From: Pleodorina starrii
Taxonomy: Eukaryota > Chlorophyta > Chlorophyceae > Chlamydomonadales > Volvocaceae
Assembly (NCBI GenBank): GCA_030267565.1
Contig: BRXU01000058.1
Span: forward strand, 124,001-188,000
DNA length: 64,000 nt
Reading direction: 5' to 3'
Position numbers and translations under genes: made by a program. This document shows, one piece after another, positions 47,993 through 57,452 of the stretch (the stretch's first letter is position 1; every line of letters starts with the position of its first letter). Below the pieces are notes generated by a model that was given only the letters and a program-made list of their open reading frames with translations, had not been told where the DNA came from and ran no database searches.

Positions 47993-48756
47993 CGCTCTTT
48001 CACCTGTCCGGCCTGTCGGTCGACGTCCCCGGTCGCCGGCTGCTGGACGACATCACGCTGGACCTGCCCGCGGGCCGGGCGACCGCGCTGATCGGCCATA
48101 ACGGGTCGGGCAAATCCACGCTGCTGCGCGCGCTGGCCCGACAGGTCCCGGCAGGCGGCACCGCCCGGTTCGAGGGGCGCGCCCTGGCCGACTGGCCCGC
48201 CCGCGACCTGGCCCGCCGCATGGCCTTCCTGCCCCAGACCACGCCCCCGGCCGATGGCATGCTGGTGCGCGAACTGGTGGCCCTTGGCCGCTATCCCTGG
48301 CACGGCGCCCTGGGCCGCTTCGGCCCCGCCGATCATGCCGCCGTCGCCCGCGCCCTGGACGAATGCGGGGTTGCGGGCTTTGCCGATCGGCTGGTCGACA
48401 CCCTGTCGGGTGGCGAACGACAGCGCGTCTGGCTGGCCATGATGGTCGCGCAGCAGGCGGGCACGCTGCTGCTGGACGAACCGATCAGCGCGCTGGACAT
48501 CGCCCACCAGGTCGAGGTGCTGGCCCTGGTCGCCGCGATGTGCCACGACCAGGGGCGCAGCGCCGTCATCGTGCTGCACGACGTCAACATGGCCGCGCGG
48601 TTCTGCGACCATGTCGTGGCGCTGAAGGCCGGGCGGCTGGTCTGGCAGGGCGGCCCGGACGCCCTGATGCGCCCCGACACGCTGCACGACATCTATGGCC
48701 TGCCGATGCAGGTCCTGACCCGCCCCGACGGACGCCCCGTCGCCATCCCCGCCTGA
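47989..48756 (+). CDS. Iron-siderophore ABC transporter ATP-binding protein (FhuC-like)
   Basis: A 255-aa ATPase with Walker A GHNGSGKSTLLRALARQ near residue 36, signature LSGGERQRVWLAMMVAQ and Walker B LLLDEPISALDIAHQ, of the FepC/FhuC group (the LSGGERQRVW form and the AHQVEVL helix are characteristic). It starts overlapping the permease stop (ATGA) and is followed after 8 bases by an ABC exporter. Confidence 0.9.
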   Translation: MTLFHLSGLSVDVPGRRLLDDITLDLPAGRATALIGHNGSGKSTLLRALARQVPAGGTARFEGRALADWPARDLARRMAFLPQTTPPADGMLVRELVALGRYPWHGALGRFGPADHAAVARALDECGVAGFADRLVDTLSGGERQRVWLAMMVAQQAGTLLLDEPISALDIAHQVEVLALVAAMCHDQGRSAVIVLHDVNMAARFCDHVVALKAGRLVWQGGPDALMRPDTLHDIYGLPMQVLTRPDGRPVAIPA

Positions 48757-48764
48757 GAGGCCGC

Positions 48765-50465
48765 ATGCTGAAACAGTTCTTTTCCTACTACCGTCCGCAT
48801 CTGGGCCTGTTCTGGCTGGATTTCGGCTGCGCGGTCGTCTCGGGTCTGCTGGAGCTGGCCTTTCCGCTGGCCGTCACCGCCTTCATCGACCACCTGCTGC
48901 CGCAGGGCGACTGGACGCTGACCCTGGCCGCGGCGGGGGGGCTGCTGGCGCTTTATGCGATCAATGCCGGGCTGCTGACGGTGGTGATCTACTGGGGGCA
49001 CAAGCTGGGCATCAACATCGAGACCGCGATGCGGGCCCGCGCCTTCGACCACCTGACGCGGCTGTCCTGGCGCTGGTACGACCGCGCGCGCACCGGCAAG
49101 CTGGTCGCCCGCGTCACCCGCGACCTGGAGGAGATCGGAGAGGTCGCCCATCACGGCCCCGAGGACGCCTTCATCGCGCTGATGACCTTTGTCGGCGCGT
49201 TCCTGCTGATGTTCTGGATCAACCCGCAGCTGGCGGTCATCGTGGCGCTGATCGTGCCGGCCATGCTGGCCCTGGTGATCGTCTATGGCGGGCGGATGAC
49301 GGCGACCTGGCGCGCGATCTATTCCCGCGTCGGCGATTTCAACGTGCGCCTGGAGGAGACCCTGGGCGGCGTCCGCGTGGTGCAGGCCTTCGGCAACGAG
49401 GCGCATGAAAGCCATCTCTTCGCCGCCGACAACGCCCGCTATCGCCAGGCCAAGCTGGACGCATACCGTGTGATGGCGGCGTCCAGCGCGCTGCAGTACA
49501 TGGGCCTGCGGCTGGTGCAGGTCATCGTCATGGTCATGGGCGCGGGCTTCGTGCTGTCGGGCGAACTGACCACCGGCGGCTTCGTGGGCTTCCTGCTGCT
49601 GGTGGGCGTCTTCTATCGCCCGCTGGAGAAGATCGCCGCGGTGATCGAGACCTATCCCCGCGGCATCGCCGGATTCCGCCGCTATCAGGAGCTGCTGGCC
49701 ACCGACCCCGAGATCGCCGACGCCCCCGACGCGATCGACGCCCCCGCCCTGCGCGGCGACATCCGGTTCGAGGGGGTGGGCTTTGCCTATGACCCCGACC
49801 GCCCGATCCTGTCGGGGATCGACCTGGACATCCGCGCCGGAGAGACGGTGGCCTTCGTCGGCCCCTCGGGCGCGGGCAAGACCACGCTGCTGGCGCTGCT
49901 GCCGCGGTTCTACGAACCCAGCCAGGGGCGCATCGTCGTCGACGGGATGGACCTGCCCGCGATGCGCCTGCACAGCCTGCGCCGCCAGATCGGCCTGGTC
50001 AGCCAGGACGTGTTCCTGTTCGGCGGCACGCTGCGCGAGAACATCGCCTATGGCCGCCTTGACGCCTCGGACATGGAGATCGCGCAGGCCGCCGCCAAGG
50101 CGCAGCTGGCGCAGATGATCGAAGGCCTGCCGCAGGGCCTGGACACGGTCGTGGGCGAACGCGGGGTGATGCTGTCGGGCGGGCAGAAGCAGCGCGTGGC
50201 CATCGCGCGGGCCTTCCTGAAGAACCCGCCGATCCTGATCCTGGACGAGGCGACCAGCGCCCTGGACAGCCAGACCGAACGCGAGATCCAGTCGGCGCTG
50301 GACGCCCTGTCGGTCGGGCGCACCACGCTGGTGATCGCCCACAGGCTGGGCACGATCCGGAACGCCGACCGCATCGTGGTGATGGACCGGGGCCGCGTGG
50401 TCGAGATGGGCAGCCATGCCGACCTGCTGTCGCAGGGCGGCATCTATGCGGGGCTGGCGGCCTAG
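48765..50465 (+). CDS. ABC exporter (fused membrane and ATPase domains)
   Basis: A 566-aa half-transporter: membrane domain (about 1-310, six helices) with the coupling-type segment ARTGKLVARVTRDLEEIGEV near residue 110, then an ATPase domain (Walker A GPSGAGKTTLLALLPRF, signature MLSGGQKQRVAIARAF, Walker B ILILDEATSALDSQ, H-loop VIAHRLGTI). It is the last gene of the iron operon, so it may export a siderophore or an iron-linked metabolite, for instance recycled siderophore, but similar proteins also transport lipids. Confidence 0.86.
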   Translation: MLKQFFSYYRPHLGLFWLDFGCAVVSGLLELAFPLAVTAFIDHLLPQGDWTLTLAAAGGLLALYAINAGLLTVVIYWGHKLGINIETAMRARAFDHLTRLSWRWYDRARTGKLVARVTRDLEEIGEVAHHGPEDAFIALMTFVGAFLLMFWINPQLAVIVALIVPAMLALVIVYGGRMTATWRAIYSRVGDFNVRLEETLGGVRVVQAFGNEAHESHLFAADNARYRQAKLDAYRVMAASSALQYMGLRLVQVIVMVMGAGFVLSGELTTGGFVGFLLLVGVFYRPLEKIAAVIETYPRGIAGFRRYQELLATDPEIADAPDAIDAPALRGDIRFEGVGFAYDPDRPILSGIDLDIRAGETVAFVGPSGAGKTTLLALLPRFYEPSQGRIVVDGMDLPAMRLHSLRRQIGLVSQDVFLFGGTLRENIAYGRLDASDMEIAQAAAKAQLAQMIEGLPQGLDTVVGERGVMLSGGQKQRVAIARAFLKNPPILILDEATSALDSQTEREIQSALDALSVGRTTLVIAHRLGTIRNADRIVVMDRGRVVEMGSHADLLSQGGIYAGLAA

Positions 50466-50474
50466 GTCCGGGCC

Positions 50475-51164
50475 TCAGCCCAGGGCATAGCCCACGCCGC
50501 GCACGGTGCGCAGCGGGTCGTCGCCGCCGTTCTTCATCAGCGCCTTGCGCAGGCGGCCCACGTGCACGTCGATGGTGCGCGTGTCGACATAGATGTCGCG
50601 CCCCCAGACCCGGTCCAGCAGCTGTTCGCGCGTCCAGACGCGGCCCGGCTTCTCCATCATCGTGGACAGCAGCCGGAACTCGGTCGGGCCCAGATGCAGC
50701 GTCTGGCCGGCGCGGAACACCCGGTGTTCGGCGGCGTCCAGGATGATGTCCGCAAAGGTCAGCCGCTCGCCCATCGTGGCGGGGCGGGTGCGGCGCAGCT
50801 GGGTGCGCAGGCGGGCCAGCAGCTCGACCACGGAATAGGGTTTGACCACGTAATCGTCGGCGCCCGTCTCCAGGCCGCGGACGCGGTCGACCTCCTCGCT
50901 GCGCGCGGACAGCATGATGATCGGGATGTTGCGGGTCGCGGGATCGGCCTTGACCTGGCGGCAGACCTCGATGCCCGACACGCGCGGCAGCATCCAGTCC
51001 AGCACGATCAGGTCCGGCTGCTCCTCTGCCACCAGCAGCAGCGCGTCCTCGCCGTTGTCGGCCATGACCACGTCGAAACCCTCGGCCTCGAGGTTGTAAT
51101 GCAGGACTTCGCGCTGTGCGCCCTCGTCCTCGACGACCAGCACGCAGGGGGCCTGGCGCGCCAT
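50475..51164 (-). CDS. phoB: Phosphate regulon response regulator PhoB
   Basis: A 229-aa OmpR-type regulator. Receiver domain with the acidic pair EDEG and phosphorylation site DLIVLDWMLP (Asp about 54), and a winged-helix C-terminal domain with TRPATMGERLTFADIILDAA and VWGRDIYVDTRTIDVHVGRL ending RTVRGVGYALG. It is the last gene of the pst operon and lies only 3 bases after phoU. Cognate kinase PhoR is not in the window. Confidence 0.92.
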   Translation of the reverse strand: MARQAPCVLVVEDEGAQREVLHYNLEAEGFDVVMADNGEDALLLVAEEQPDLIVLDWMLPRVSGIEVCRQVKADPATRNIPIIMLSARSEEVDRVRGLETGADDYVVKPYSVVELLARLRTQLRRTRPATMGERLTFADIILDAAEHRVFRAGQTLHLGPTEFRLLSTMMEKPGRVWTREQLLDRVWGRDIYVDTRTIDVHVGRLRKALMKNGGDDPLRTVRGVGYALG

Positions 51165-51167
51165 CCC

Positions 51168-51881
51168 TCAGACCTCCGCCGCGGGGGCCACGACGCTGCT
51201 GCTTTTCGGGCGCGCCTCGTCGGGCAGGTCGCCCGTGACCAGATAGACCACCTGCTCGGCGATGGACGTCGCATGGTCCCCCATCCGCTCGACGTTCTTG
51301 GCGATGAAATGCAGGTGCATGCAGGGGGTGATGTTGCGCGGGTCCTCCATCATGTGGGTCAGGAACTCGCGGAACAGCGCGTTGTACATCTGGTCCACCT
51401 CCAGGTCGCGCTGACGCACGTCATGGGCCAGGTCGGCGTCGCGGCGGATATAGCTGTCCAGCGCGTCCTGCAGCATCCGGTTCACCGCCTGGCTCATCCG
51501 GCGCAGCGCCATGCCCGATCCGGCGATGGCGGGCATCTGGGACAGCACCTCGGTGCGCTTGGCCATGTTCTTGGCGTAATCGCCCACCCGTTCCAGCGAG
51601 GCCGAGATCTTCATCACCGCCAGCACCATCCGCAGGTCGGTCGCGGTGGGCGCGCGCAGCGCGATCAGGCGGGCGGCGTCCTCGTTGATCTGGATCTCCA
51701 TCGCGTCGATGGCCTTGTCGCGGCGGCGGACCTGGTCGGCCAGCTCCTGGTCGCGCGTGTCCAGCGCGGTCGAGGCGTCGGTGATCGCGGCCTCGACCAT
51801 GCCGCCCATCTTGACGACCATCGCCTGGATCGTCTCCAGGTCGCGGTCGAAGACCGAGGAGATATGCTTGTCGCGGTTCAT
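51168..51881 (-). CDS. phoU: Phosphate signalling complex protein PhoU
   Basis: A 237-aa helical protein with two PhoU repeats. The metal-binding-type E/D pattern (EIQINEDAARLIALRAPTAT; SASLERVGDYAKNMAKR; HFIAKNVERMGDHATSIAE) is complete. It restrains Pst transport and PhoR signalling when phosphate is abundant. Confidence 0.92.
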   Translation of the reverse strand: MNRDKHISSVFDRDLETIQAMVVKMGGMVEAAITDASTALDTRDQELADQVRRRDKAIDAMEIQINEDAARLIALRAPTATDLRMVLAVMKISASLERVGDYAKNMAKRTEVLSQMPAIAGSGMALRRMSQAVNRMLQDALDSYIRRDADLAHDVRQRDLEVDQMYNALFREFLTHMMEDPRNITPCMHLHFIAKNVERMGDHATSIAEQVVYLVTGDLPDEARPKSSSVVAPAAEV

Positions 51882-51896
51882 GTCAGGTCCTTTCGA

Positions 51897-52694
51897 TCAG
51901 CCGATCCGGCCCGAGATATAGGCCTCGGTCCGGCTGTCCCGGGGCTTCGTGAAGATGTCGTCGGTATCACCGTATTCGACCAGGTTGCCCAGATGGAAGA
52001 AGGCAGTCTTCTGGCTGACGCGGGCGGCCTGCTGCATCGAATGGGTCACGATGACCACGGAAAACTGCGTGCGCAGCTGCTCGATCAGCTCCTCGACCTG
52101 GCTGGTGGCGATGGGGTCCAGCGCGCTGCAGGGCTCGTCCATCAACAGCACCTCGGGGGACGTGGCCACCGCGCGCGCGATGCACAGTCGCTGCTGCTGG
52201 CCGCCCGACAGGCCCGTGCCGGGCTCGGACAGGCGGTCCTTGACCTCGTTCCACAGGGCCGCGCCGCGCAGCGAGCGTTCGACGATCTCGTCCAGCTCGG
52301 CCTTGCCGCGGGCCAGGCCGTGGATGCGCGGGCCGTATGCCACGTTGTCATAGATCGACTTGGGGAACGGGTTCGGCTTCTGGAACACCATGCCGACCTT
52401 GGCGCGCAGCTGCACCGGGTCGATGCGGCGGTCATAGATGTCCTCGCCGTCGATGGTGATCCGGCCCGCGATCCGGGCGCTGTCGATCGTGTCGTTCATG
52501 CGGTTGATGCAGCGCAGGAAGGTGGACTTGCCGCAGCCCGACGGGCCGATGAAGGCGGTGACGGTCTTGTCCAGGATCTCGACGTTCAGGTCTTTGATCG
52601 CCTGCTTCTCGCCATAGAAGACCTGCACGTCGCGTGCGGAAATCTTGATGTCCTGCTGGCTCACGGCGCTCTCCGATCGGATGGTGTCATACAT
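51897..52694 (-). CDS. pstB: Phosphate ABC transporter ATP-binding protein PstB
   Basis: A 265-aa ATPase with Walker [20 protein letters not shown], the family-typical [18 protein letters not shown] and [16 protein letters not shown], and [20 protein letters not shown], all highly conserved in PstB. Slightly longer N terminus than the E. coli protein. Confidence 0.95.
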   Translation of the reverse strand: MYDTIRSESAVSQQDIKISARDVQVFYGEKQAIKDLNVEILDKTVTAFIGPSGCGKSTFLRCINRMNDTIDSARIAGRITIDGEDIYDRRIDPVQLRAKVGMVFQKPNPFPKSIYDNVAYGPRIHGLARGKAELDEIVERSLRGAALWNEVKDRLSEPGTGLSGGQQQRLCIARAVATSPEVLLMDEPCSALDPIATSQVEELIEQLRTQFSVVIVTHSMQQAARVSQKTAFFHLGNLVEYGDTDDIFTKPRDSRTEAYISGRIG

Positions 52695-52715
52695 GGTGGC
52701 TCTCCTGTGGGCCGA

Positions 52716-54053
52716 TCACCAGCGGCGCTCGAACTTGCGGCGCAGGAAGATCGCCAGCAGGTTCATGCACAGAAGGAAGATCAGCAGGACGATGATGGCG
52801 CCCGAGGCGCGCTCGACAAAGGCCGGATCGCTGCGCTGCGTCCAGTTGTAGACCTGGACCGGCAGGGCGGATGCGGGATCGAACAGACCCTCGGGCGGGG
52901 CGGCGGGAAACTCGCGCACGAAGGCCACCATGCCGATCAGCAGCAGCGGCGCGGTCTCTCCCAGGGCCTGGGCCAGGCCGATGATCGTGCCGGTCAGGAT
53001 GCCGGGCGCGGCCAGCGGCAGGACGTGGTGGAACACCGTCTGCATGCGGCTGGCGCCGACGCCCAGGGCCGCGTCGCGGATCGAGGGCGGCACCGCCTTC
53101 AACGCCGCGCGGGTGGCGATGATGATGGTGGGCAGGGTCATCAGCGTCAGCACCAGCCCGCCCACGATGGGTGCCGATGCGGGCAGCCCCGCAAAGTTGA
53201 TGAAGACGGCCAGGCCCAGGATTCCGAACACGATCGACGGCACCGCGGCCAGGTTGGCGATGTTGACCTCGATCAGGTCGGTCCAGCGGTTCCTGGGCGC
53301 GAACTCCTCCAGATAGATCGAGGCCGCGACCCCGATGGGCACCGCCAGCACCAGCACCACCAGCATCATGTAGAGCGAACCCAGGATCGCCACGCCCACG
53401 CCCGCGGCCTCGGGGCGCTGGTCGGAGGCGTCGGCGGCGGTCAGGAAGCCCGCGTTGAACCGCGTGACCAGCAGCCCCGCCTCGACCAGTTCGTCCGCCA
53501 GCATCAGCTGCGCCGGAGAGGTGTTGGCGTCGCGCGCCGCGGTCTCCATCGTGACGCGGCCCTTGAAATAGCCGTCGATGCGGCCGTTGGCCAGGACGTT
53601 CACGTCCACCGTCTGCCCGACCAGATCGGGATCGGCCAGCACCCGGTCACGCAGCTGCGCCGAGGCATCGCGCGAGATCAGCCCGTCGATGTCGCCGCTC
53701 TCCAGCCCCTCGATCTGCAGGTCCAGACCCGCCACCGCCGCATCAAGCGCGCGGTCCAGCACCTGGCCATAGGATAGCGTCAGCACGCCGGCCATCTCGG
53801 CCGGGTCGCGGTTGCCCTTGGGGTCCAGCACCTGCGCGTCCAGCGCCACGGGGATCGACAGATAGGTCTGGCGGAACGCGCCCGACCCGTCGCGGACGAT
53901 GGTGAAGACCAGCACCGCCAGCATCGTGCAGGCGATGACGATGGCCGTCAGCCCATAGGCGCGGAACCGTTTCTCGGCGGCGTTGCGGCGCCGGGTGCGC
54001 GCGTCCTGGACATAGAGCGACTTGGCGCCGGTGGCGCGGGGATGATCGGTCAT
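52716..54053 (-). CDS. pstA: Phosphate ABC transporter permease PstA (with N-terminal DUF3333 region)
   Basis: A 445-aa protein. The first about 190 residues are an extracytoplasmic extension of the DUF3333 type (GLDLQIEGLESGDIDGLISR, TMETAARDANTSPAQL) found in alphaproteobacterial PstA, followed by the standard permease half with IYLEEFAPRNRWTDLIEVNI, EAA-like ALGVGASRMQTVFHHVLPLA and the PstA-specific GLAQALGETAPLLLIGMVAF. Overlaps pstC by ATGA. Confidence 0.92.
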   Translation of the reverse strand: MTDHPRATGAKSLYVQDARTRRRNAAEKRFRAYGLTAIVIACTMLAVLVFTIVRDGSGAFRQTYLSIPVALDAQVLDPKGNRDPAEMAGVLTLSYGQVLDRALDAAVAGLDLQIEGLESGDIDGLISRDASAQLRDRVLADPDLVGQTVDVNVLANGRIDGYFKGRVTMETAARDANTSPAQLMLADELVEAGLLVTRFNAGFLTAADASDQRPEAAGVGVAILGSLYMMLVVLVLAVPIGVAASIYLEEFAPRNRWTDLIEVNIANLAAVPSIVFGILGLAVFINFAGLPASAPIVGGLVLTLMTLPTIIIATRAALKAVPPSIRDAALGVGASRMQTVFHHVLPLAAPGILTGTIIGLAQALGETAPLLLIGMVAFVREFPAAPPEGLFDPASALPVQVYNWTQRSDPAFVERASGAIIVLLIFLLCMNLLAIFLRRKFERRW

Positions 54054-55255
54054 TCGTACTGCTCGCGATACTTGCGCACGATGATAAGCGCGATGACGTT
54101 CAGGCCCAGGGTGATGACGAACAGCGTCAGCCCCAGGGCAAAGGCCACCAGCGTCTCGGGCGAGGAGAAGTCGTTGTCGCCCGTCAGCTGGCTGACGATC
54201 TTGACCGTGATGGTGGTCATCGCCTCGAACGGGTTGGCGCTGATCGTGGCGGCGGCGCCCGCGCCCAGGACCACGATCATCGTCTCGCCGATGGCGCGGC
54301 TGGCGGCCAGCAGGATGGCGCCCACGATGCCCGGCAGGGCGGCGGGCAGCACGACGCTGCGCACCGTCTCGGAGGGCGTCGAGCCCAGGCCCAGGGCGCC
54401 GTCGCGCAGGCTCTGGGGCACCGCGTTGATGATGTCGTCGGAGAGCGAGCTGACGAAGGGGATCAGCATGATCCCCATGACCAGCCCCGCGGTCATCACC
54501 GACGACCCGGAATTGCCCAGGCCCAGGGGCTGCGCGATCCAGTCGCGCAGCATCGGCCCGACCGTCACCAGCGCGAACAGGCCATAGACGATGGTCGGGA
54601 TGCCGGCCAGCACCTCGACCGCGGGCTTGGCGATGCTGCGCAGGCGGGGGCTGGCATATTCCGACAGGTAGATCGCCGCCAACAGGCCGATGGGCACCGC
54701 CACCAGCAGCGCGATGAAGCTGATGTACAGCGTCCCCCACAGCAGCGGCAGCATGCCGAGGCGCGAATTGCCCTCGAAGCGCGGCGACCATGTCGTGCCG
54801 AAGAAGAACTCCGTTACACTGTACTGGCGGAAGAAGCTGATCGTCTCGAAGATCAGCGACAGGACGATGCCGGCGGTGGTGGCGATGGCGATCATCGAAC
54901 AGAAGATCATCAGGCCCAGCACCATCCGCTCGACCGAATTGCGCGCGCGAAACCCGCTATCAATCCGCGTCATGCCCCAGCCCAGGCCCGCAACGGATGC
55001 GCCAAGCGCAAGCAGACCGGCGACAGCGTTGGATCCTGCAGGGATTACCCCGGACATGCGTAGTCCGGACGCCAGAACCAGAACGACCAACGTGGGAAGC
55101 ATCACGGAAAGTGCCACGTTGTAGCCATGATATGTCGGGCGGCTGTGGAGGGTTCGGACATCGCTGCCACTGGCCGACAGGGCGCGACTGCGTCCGATAT
55201 AAAATCCGGCCGTCGCCAGCAGGATTGCGGCCACTAGAGCCCAGGACATAGGCAT
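54050..55255 (-). CDS. pstC: Phosphate ABC transporter permease PstC
   Basis: A 401-aa permease with an extra N-terminal region (two to three helices, and the alphaproteobacterial motif RTLHSRPTYHGYNVALSVML near 35), then the permease core (YLSEYASPRLRSIAKPAVEV LAGIPTIVYG; DGALGLGSTPSETVRSVVLP EAA loop; AASRAIGETMIVVLGAGAAA). It is separated from pstS by about 100 bp holding a strong hairpin. Confidence 0.92.
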   Translation of the reverse strand: MPMSWALVAAILLATAGFYIGRSRALSASGSDVRTLHSRPTYHGYNVALSVMLPTLVVLVLASGLRMSGVIPAGSNAVAGLLALGASVAGLGWGMTRIDSGFRARNSVERMVLGLMIFCSMIAIATTAGIVLSLIFETISFFRQYSVTEFFFGTTWSPRFEGNSRLGMLPLLWGTLYISFIALLVAVPIGLLAAIYLSEYASPRLRSIAKPAVEVLAGIPTIVYGLFALVTVGPMLRDWIAQPLGLGNSGSSVMTAGLVMGIMLIPFVSSLSDDIINAVPQSLRDGALGLGSTPSETVRSVVLPAALPGIVGAILLAASRAIGETMIVVLGAGAAATISANPFEAMTTITVKIVSQLTGDNDFSSPETLVAFALGLTLFVITLGLNVIALIIVRKYREQYE

Positions 55256-55319
55256 CGGGAAACCTCAGGAATGGCGACGGAAAAAATGACAGATGTCTTG
55301 GAAAGCGAAGCCCAAGGTT

Positions 55320-55347
55320 GCACCGGCGCATTTCCATGCGCCGGTGC
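55320..55347 (-). terminator. Hairpin between pstS and pstC
   Basis: GCACCGGCGCA-TTTCCA-TGCGCCGGTGC is a perfect 11-bp stem with a 6-nt loop directly after pstS. It would allow high pstS output with partial readthrough to pstC, or stabilise the pstS message. No long U tract follows. Confidence 0.6.
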
Positions 55348-55356
55348 AGGTGGCGA

Positions 55357-56382
55357 TCACTGCATGGTGGTCTCGTCGGCCACGGCCTGCTGGACCGATG
55401 CCAGCTCGGGGTCCGAGACCAGGCCATAGGCGGCCAGCGGCCCGTCCGGTCCCGCGATCGCGTCCGAGACGAAGAATTCGGCGAATTCCTTGACGCCCGG
55501 GATGACGCCGATATGCGCCTTCTTCACATAGATGAACAGCGGCCGCGACACCGGGTACTCGCCCGAGGCGATCGTCTCGGTCGAGGGGGTGACGCCGGAC
55601 ATGGTCGCGACCTGCAGCGTGTCCGTGTTGTTCTCGTAGAAGGACAGGCCGAAGACGCCGATGCCGTTCGGCGACGACCCGATGCGGGCCAGCGTCTCGG
55701 TATAGTCGCCGTCGATGTCGACCGACCGGCCGTCGGTGCGCAGCGTCATGCAGGCGGCCTCGGCCTCCTCCTCGCCCAGCTCGGCGGTGAACACCTCCAG
55801 CGCGCCGCTGTCCTCGCAGCCCTGCGCGATCACCTTCTCGTCGAAGACCTCGCGCGTGCCGTGACGGGTGCCCGGTACGAAGGCCAGGATCTCCTGGTCG
55901 GGCAACTCGGGGTTCACCTCGTTCCAGTTGGCGGCGGTGTTGTCGACGATCGCGCCGTCGCGCACGACCTTGGCCGACAGCGCGTTGAACCAGTCGGCGG
56001 GGGTGAAGGCAAAACTGTTGCCCGACTGCGCGCTGGCGAAGACGATCCCGTCATAGCCGATGCGCACCTCCATGATGTCGGTCACGCCGTTGGCGGCACA
56101 TTCCTCGACCTCGCTGTCGCGGATCTCGCGGCTGGAATTGGCGATGTCGATGGTGTTCTCGCCCACGCCCTCGCAGAAGCGGCGCAGACCGGTGGACGAT
56201 CCGCCCGATTCGATGACCGGGGTGCCAAAGTCGGTGTTCTCGCCGAACAGCTCGGCCACGATGGTCGAATAGGGCAGCACGGTCGACGAACCCGCGACCT
56301 GCACCTGTTCGCGCGCGGCGGCTGCGGTGGCGGTCAAGGCCAGGACGGACAGGGCCGAAGCGGTCAGGCCAAAGGTCTTCAT
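55357..56382 (-). CDS. pstS: Phosphate ABC transporter substrate-binding protein PstS
   Basis: A 341-aa periplasmic binding protein with a signal peptide (FGLTASALSVLALTATAAAA). VAGSSTVLPYSTIVAELFGE and the Ser/Gly/Thr phosphate-cradle motif ESGGSSTGLRRFCEGVGENT and NSSREIRDSE and PGTRHGTREVFDE are all present. GAGGAGAAG precedes the start. A PHO box lies upstream, so it is likely the highest-expressed gene of the operon. Confidence 0.94.
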   Translation of the reverse strand: MKTFGLTASALSVLALTATAAAAREQVQVAGSSTVLPYSTIVAELFGENTDFGTPVIESGGSSTGLRRFCEGVGENTIDIANSSREIRDSEVEECAANGVTDIMEVRIGYDGIVFASAQSGNSFAFTPADWFNALSAKVVRDGAIVDNTAANWNEVNPELPDQEILAFVPGTRHGTREVFDEKVIAQGCEDSGALEVFTAELGEEEAEAACMTLRTDGRSVDIDGDYTETLARIGSSPNGIGVFGLSFYENNTDTLQVATMSGVTPSTETIASGEYPVSRPLFIYVKKAHIGVIPGVKEFAEFFVSDAIAGPDGPLAAYGLVSDPELASVQQAVADETTMQ

Positions 56383-56455
56383 GCGTCTTCTCCTCAGGAG
56401 GTGATCGTTGCCCGGTGTGCCTACAGCAGTTTTGTGACGGTCATACGCAATCCGT

Positions 56456-56473
56456 GTGACAGTTCTGCGACAG
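56456..56473 (-). promoter_or_regulatory. PHO box upstream of pstS
   Basis: On the minus strand the sequence CTGTCGC-AGAA-CTGTCAC fits the consensus of two 7-bp CTGTCA-type repeats separated by 4 bp. A further CCGTCACA-like half is 17 bp on (near 56434-56441). It is 74 bp before the pstS start, the expected place for PhoB binding at the pst promoter. Confidence 0.72.
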
Positions 56474-56493
56474 CGCCCCGGCGGGCGGACCGA

Positions 56494-57192
56494 TCATCCC
56501 GGGGTGACGCGCACCTCTCCCAGGGTCGGGTCGCTGCGCCGCGCGGCCATCTGCAGGCGGGCCAGCAGATGCGTGCGCACATAGGTGGCGTGGAACCGCG
56601 ACGGCGCGACCAGGTGCAGGACGCCCCCCTGCCCTTCCGCCGATGACAGCGGCGCGAACCAGGCGTCGAATAGCGCCGGGTCCTCGTCGCGCAGCCGCGC
56701 GCGGATCAGCGGCCAGACCCCGTCCTGACCGCCCTCCTCCGCGGATGTGCCGTCGGGGCGGCGGAACGGCACGACGTTCGGCGGGTCGCCCGCCTCCTGC
56801 GCCTCCTCGCCCATGCGGGCGGTGAAATCATCGCCGATGTTGGACCAGTCCGCTCGCGTGTCCAGCAGGATGCGTTCCAGGCCCAGGCCCAGCACGGACA
56901 CGCGGCCCCGCGCGCCCTGGCGCTTGACCACGATCCAGCCCGCTTCGCGCAGCCGCGCCATGTCGCGCTTGACGGTGCGTTCGTCCACGCACCACAGCCG
57001 CGCGATCTCGCGCTGGCCCATGGTCAGTTCGTCGCGCTGCCAGTTGTAGCGGGTGGTGATCAGCGCCATCAGGCGCAGCACCAGGCGCTGGCGCTGCGGA
57101 TCGCCCGCCAGCGCATGCGCCATCATCGCGGACAGCAGGTCGTATTTCCGTGCCGCGGCTTGCCTGCCGACGGGTCGCATCACCTGCATCAT
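56494..57192 (-). CDS. Plasmid/chromid replication initiator with DnaA-like N-terminal-domain homology
   Basis: A 232-aa protein. Residues about 30-90 contain a winged-helix-like region (MGQREIARLWCVDERTVKRD, MARLREAGWIVVKRQGARGR), and the last about 75 residues (VWPLIRARLRDEDPALFDAW FAPL, then LHLVAPSRFHATYVRTHLLA RL) resemble the DnaA N-terminal domain. This arrangement is that of the DnaA-like replication initiators of Rhodobacterales extrachromosomal replicons. It is divergent from parA. ATG at 57192 with GGCAGGAA upstream is preferred; a GTG at 57270 would add 26 residues. Confidence 0.72.
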   Translation of the reverse strand: MMQVMRPVGRQAAARKYDLLSAMMAHALAGDPQRQRLVLRLMALITTRYNWQRDELTMGQREIARLWCVDERTVKRDMARLREAGWIVVKRQGARGRVSVLGLGLERILLDTRADWSNIGDDFTARMGEEAQEAGDPPNVVPFRRPDGTSAEEGGQDGVWPLIRARLRDEDPALFDAWFAPLSSAEGQGGVLHLVAPSRFHATYVRTHLLARLQMAARRSDPTLGEVRVTPG

Positions 57193-57409
57193 CGTTCCTG
57201 CCCGCCGGTCGCCCGGCACCCTGCCCCGGCCGCGCCGAGATCTTGTGCCGTCCCAAACGCCTTTCGCCACTCTGCAGGCATTAGCGTCCTGAAATACGAT
57301 TCTGTCAAGCAGATCGCCCGCCCTCGGGCGGAAGGATCCAAAGGCAATCTTGAATCAGGGTATCAATGGTATAGCGGGACATCCTATGCGTCCCCTATTC
57401 CGGCGCCCG

Positions 57410-57420
57410 TGTCCCCCAAT
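57410..57420 (+). repeat. Iteron-like 11-mer, copy 1
   Basis: TGTCCCCCAAT, exact match to the copy at 57442-57452. It is followed by TGGCGGGGG, making a loose palindrome around CAATTG. Candidate binding site of the adjacent initiator. Confidence 0.5.
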
Positions 57421-57441
57421 TGGCGGGGGTTCGACGGATCA

Positions 57442-57452
57442 TGTCCCCCAAT
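57442..57452 (+). repeat. Iteron-like 11-mer, copy 2
   Basis: TGTCCCCCAAT, 32 bp centre to centre from copy 1, so both would face the same side of the helix. Confidence 0.5.

Noticed and set aside
50562..53777. 1071-codon plus-strand frame opposite phoB-phoU-pstB-pstA
   Set aside because: Shadow of four well-conserved genes on the other strand; composition is not protein-like.
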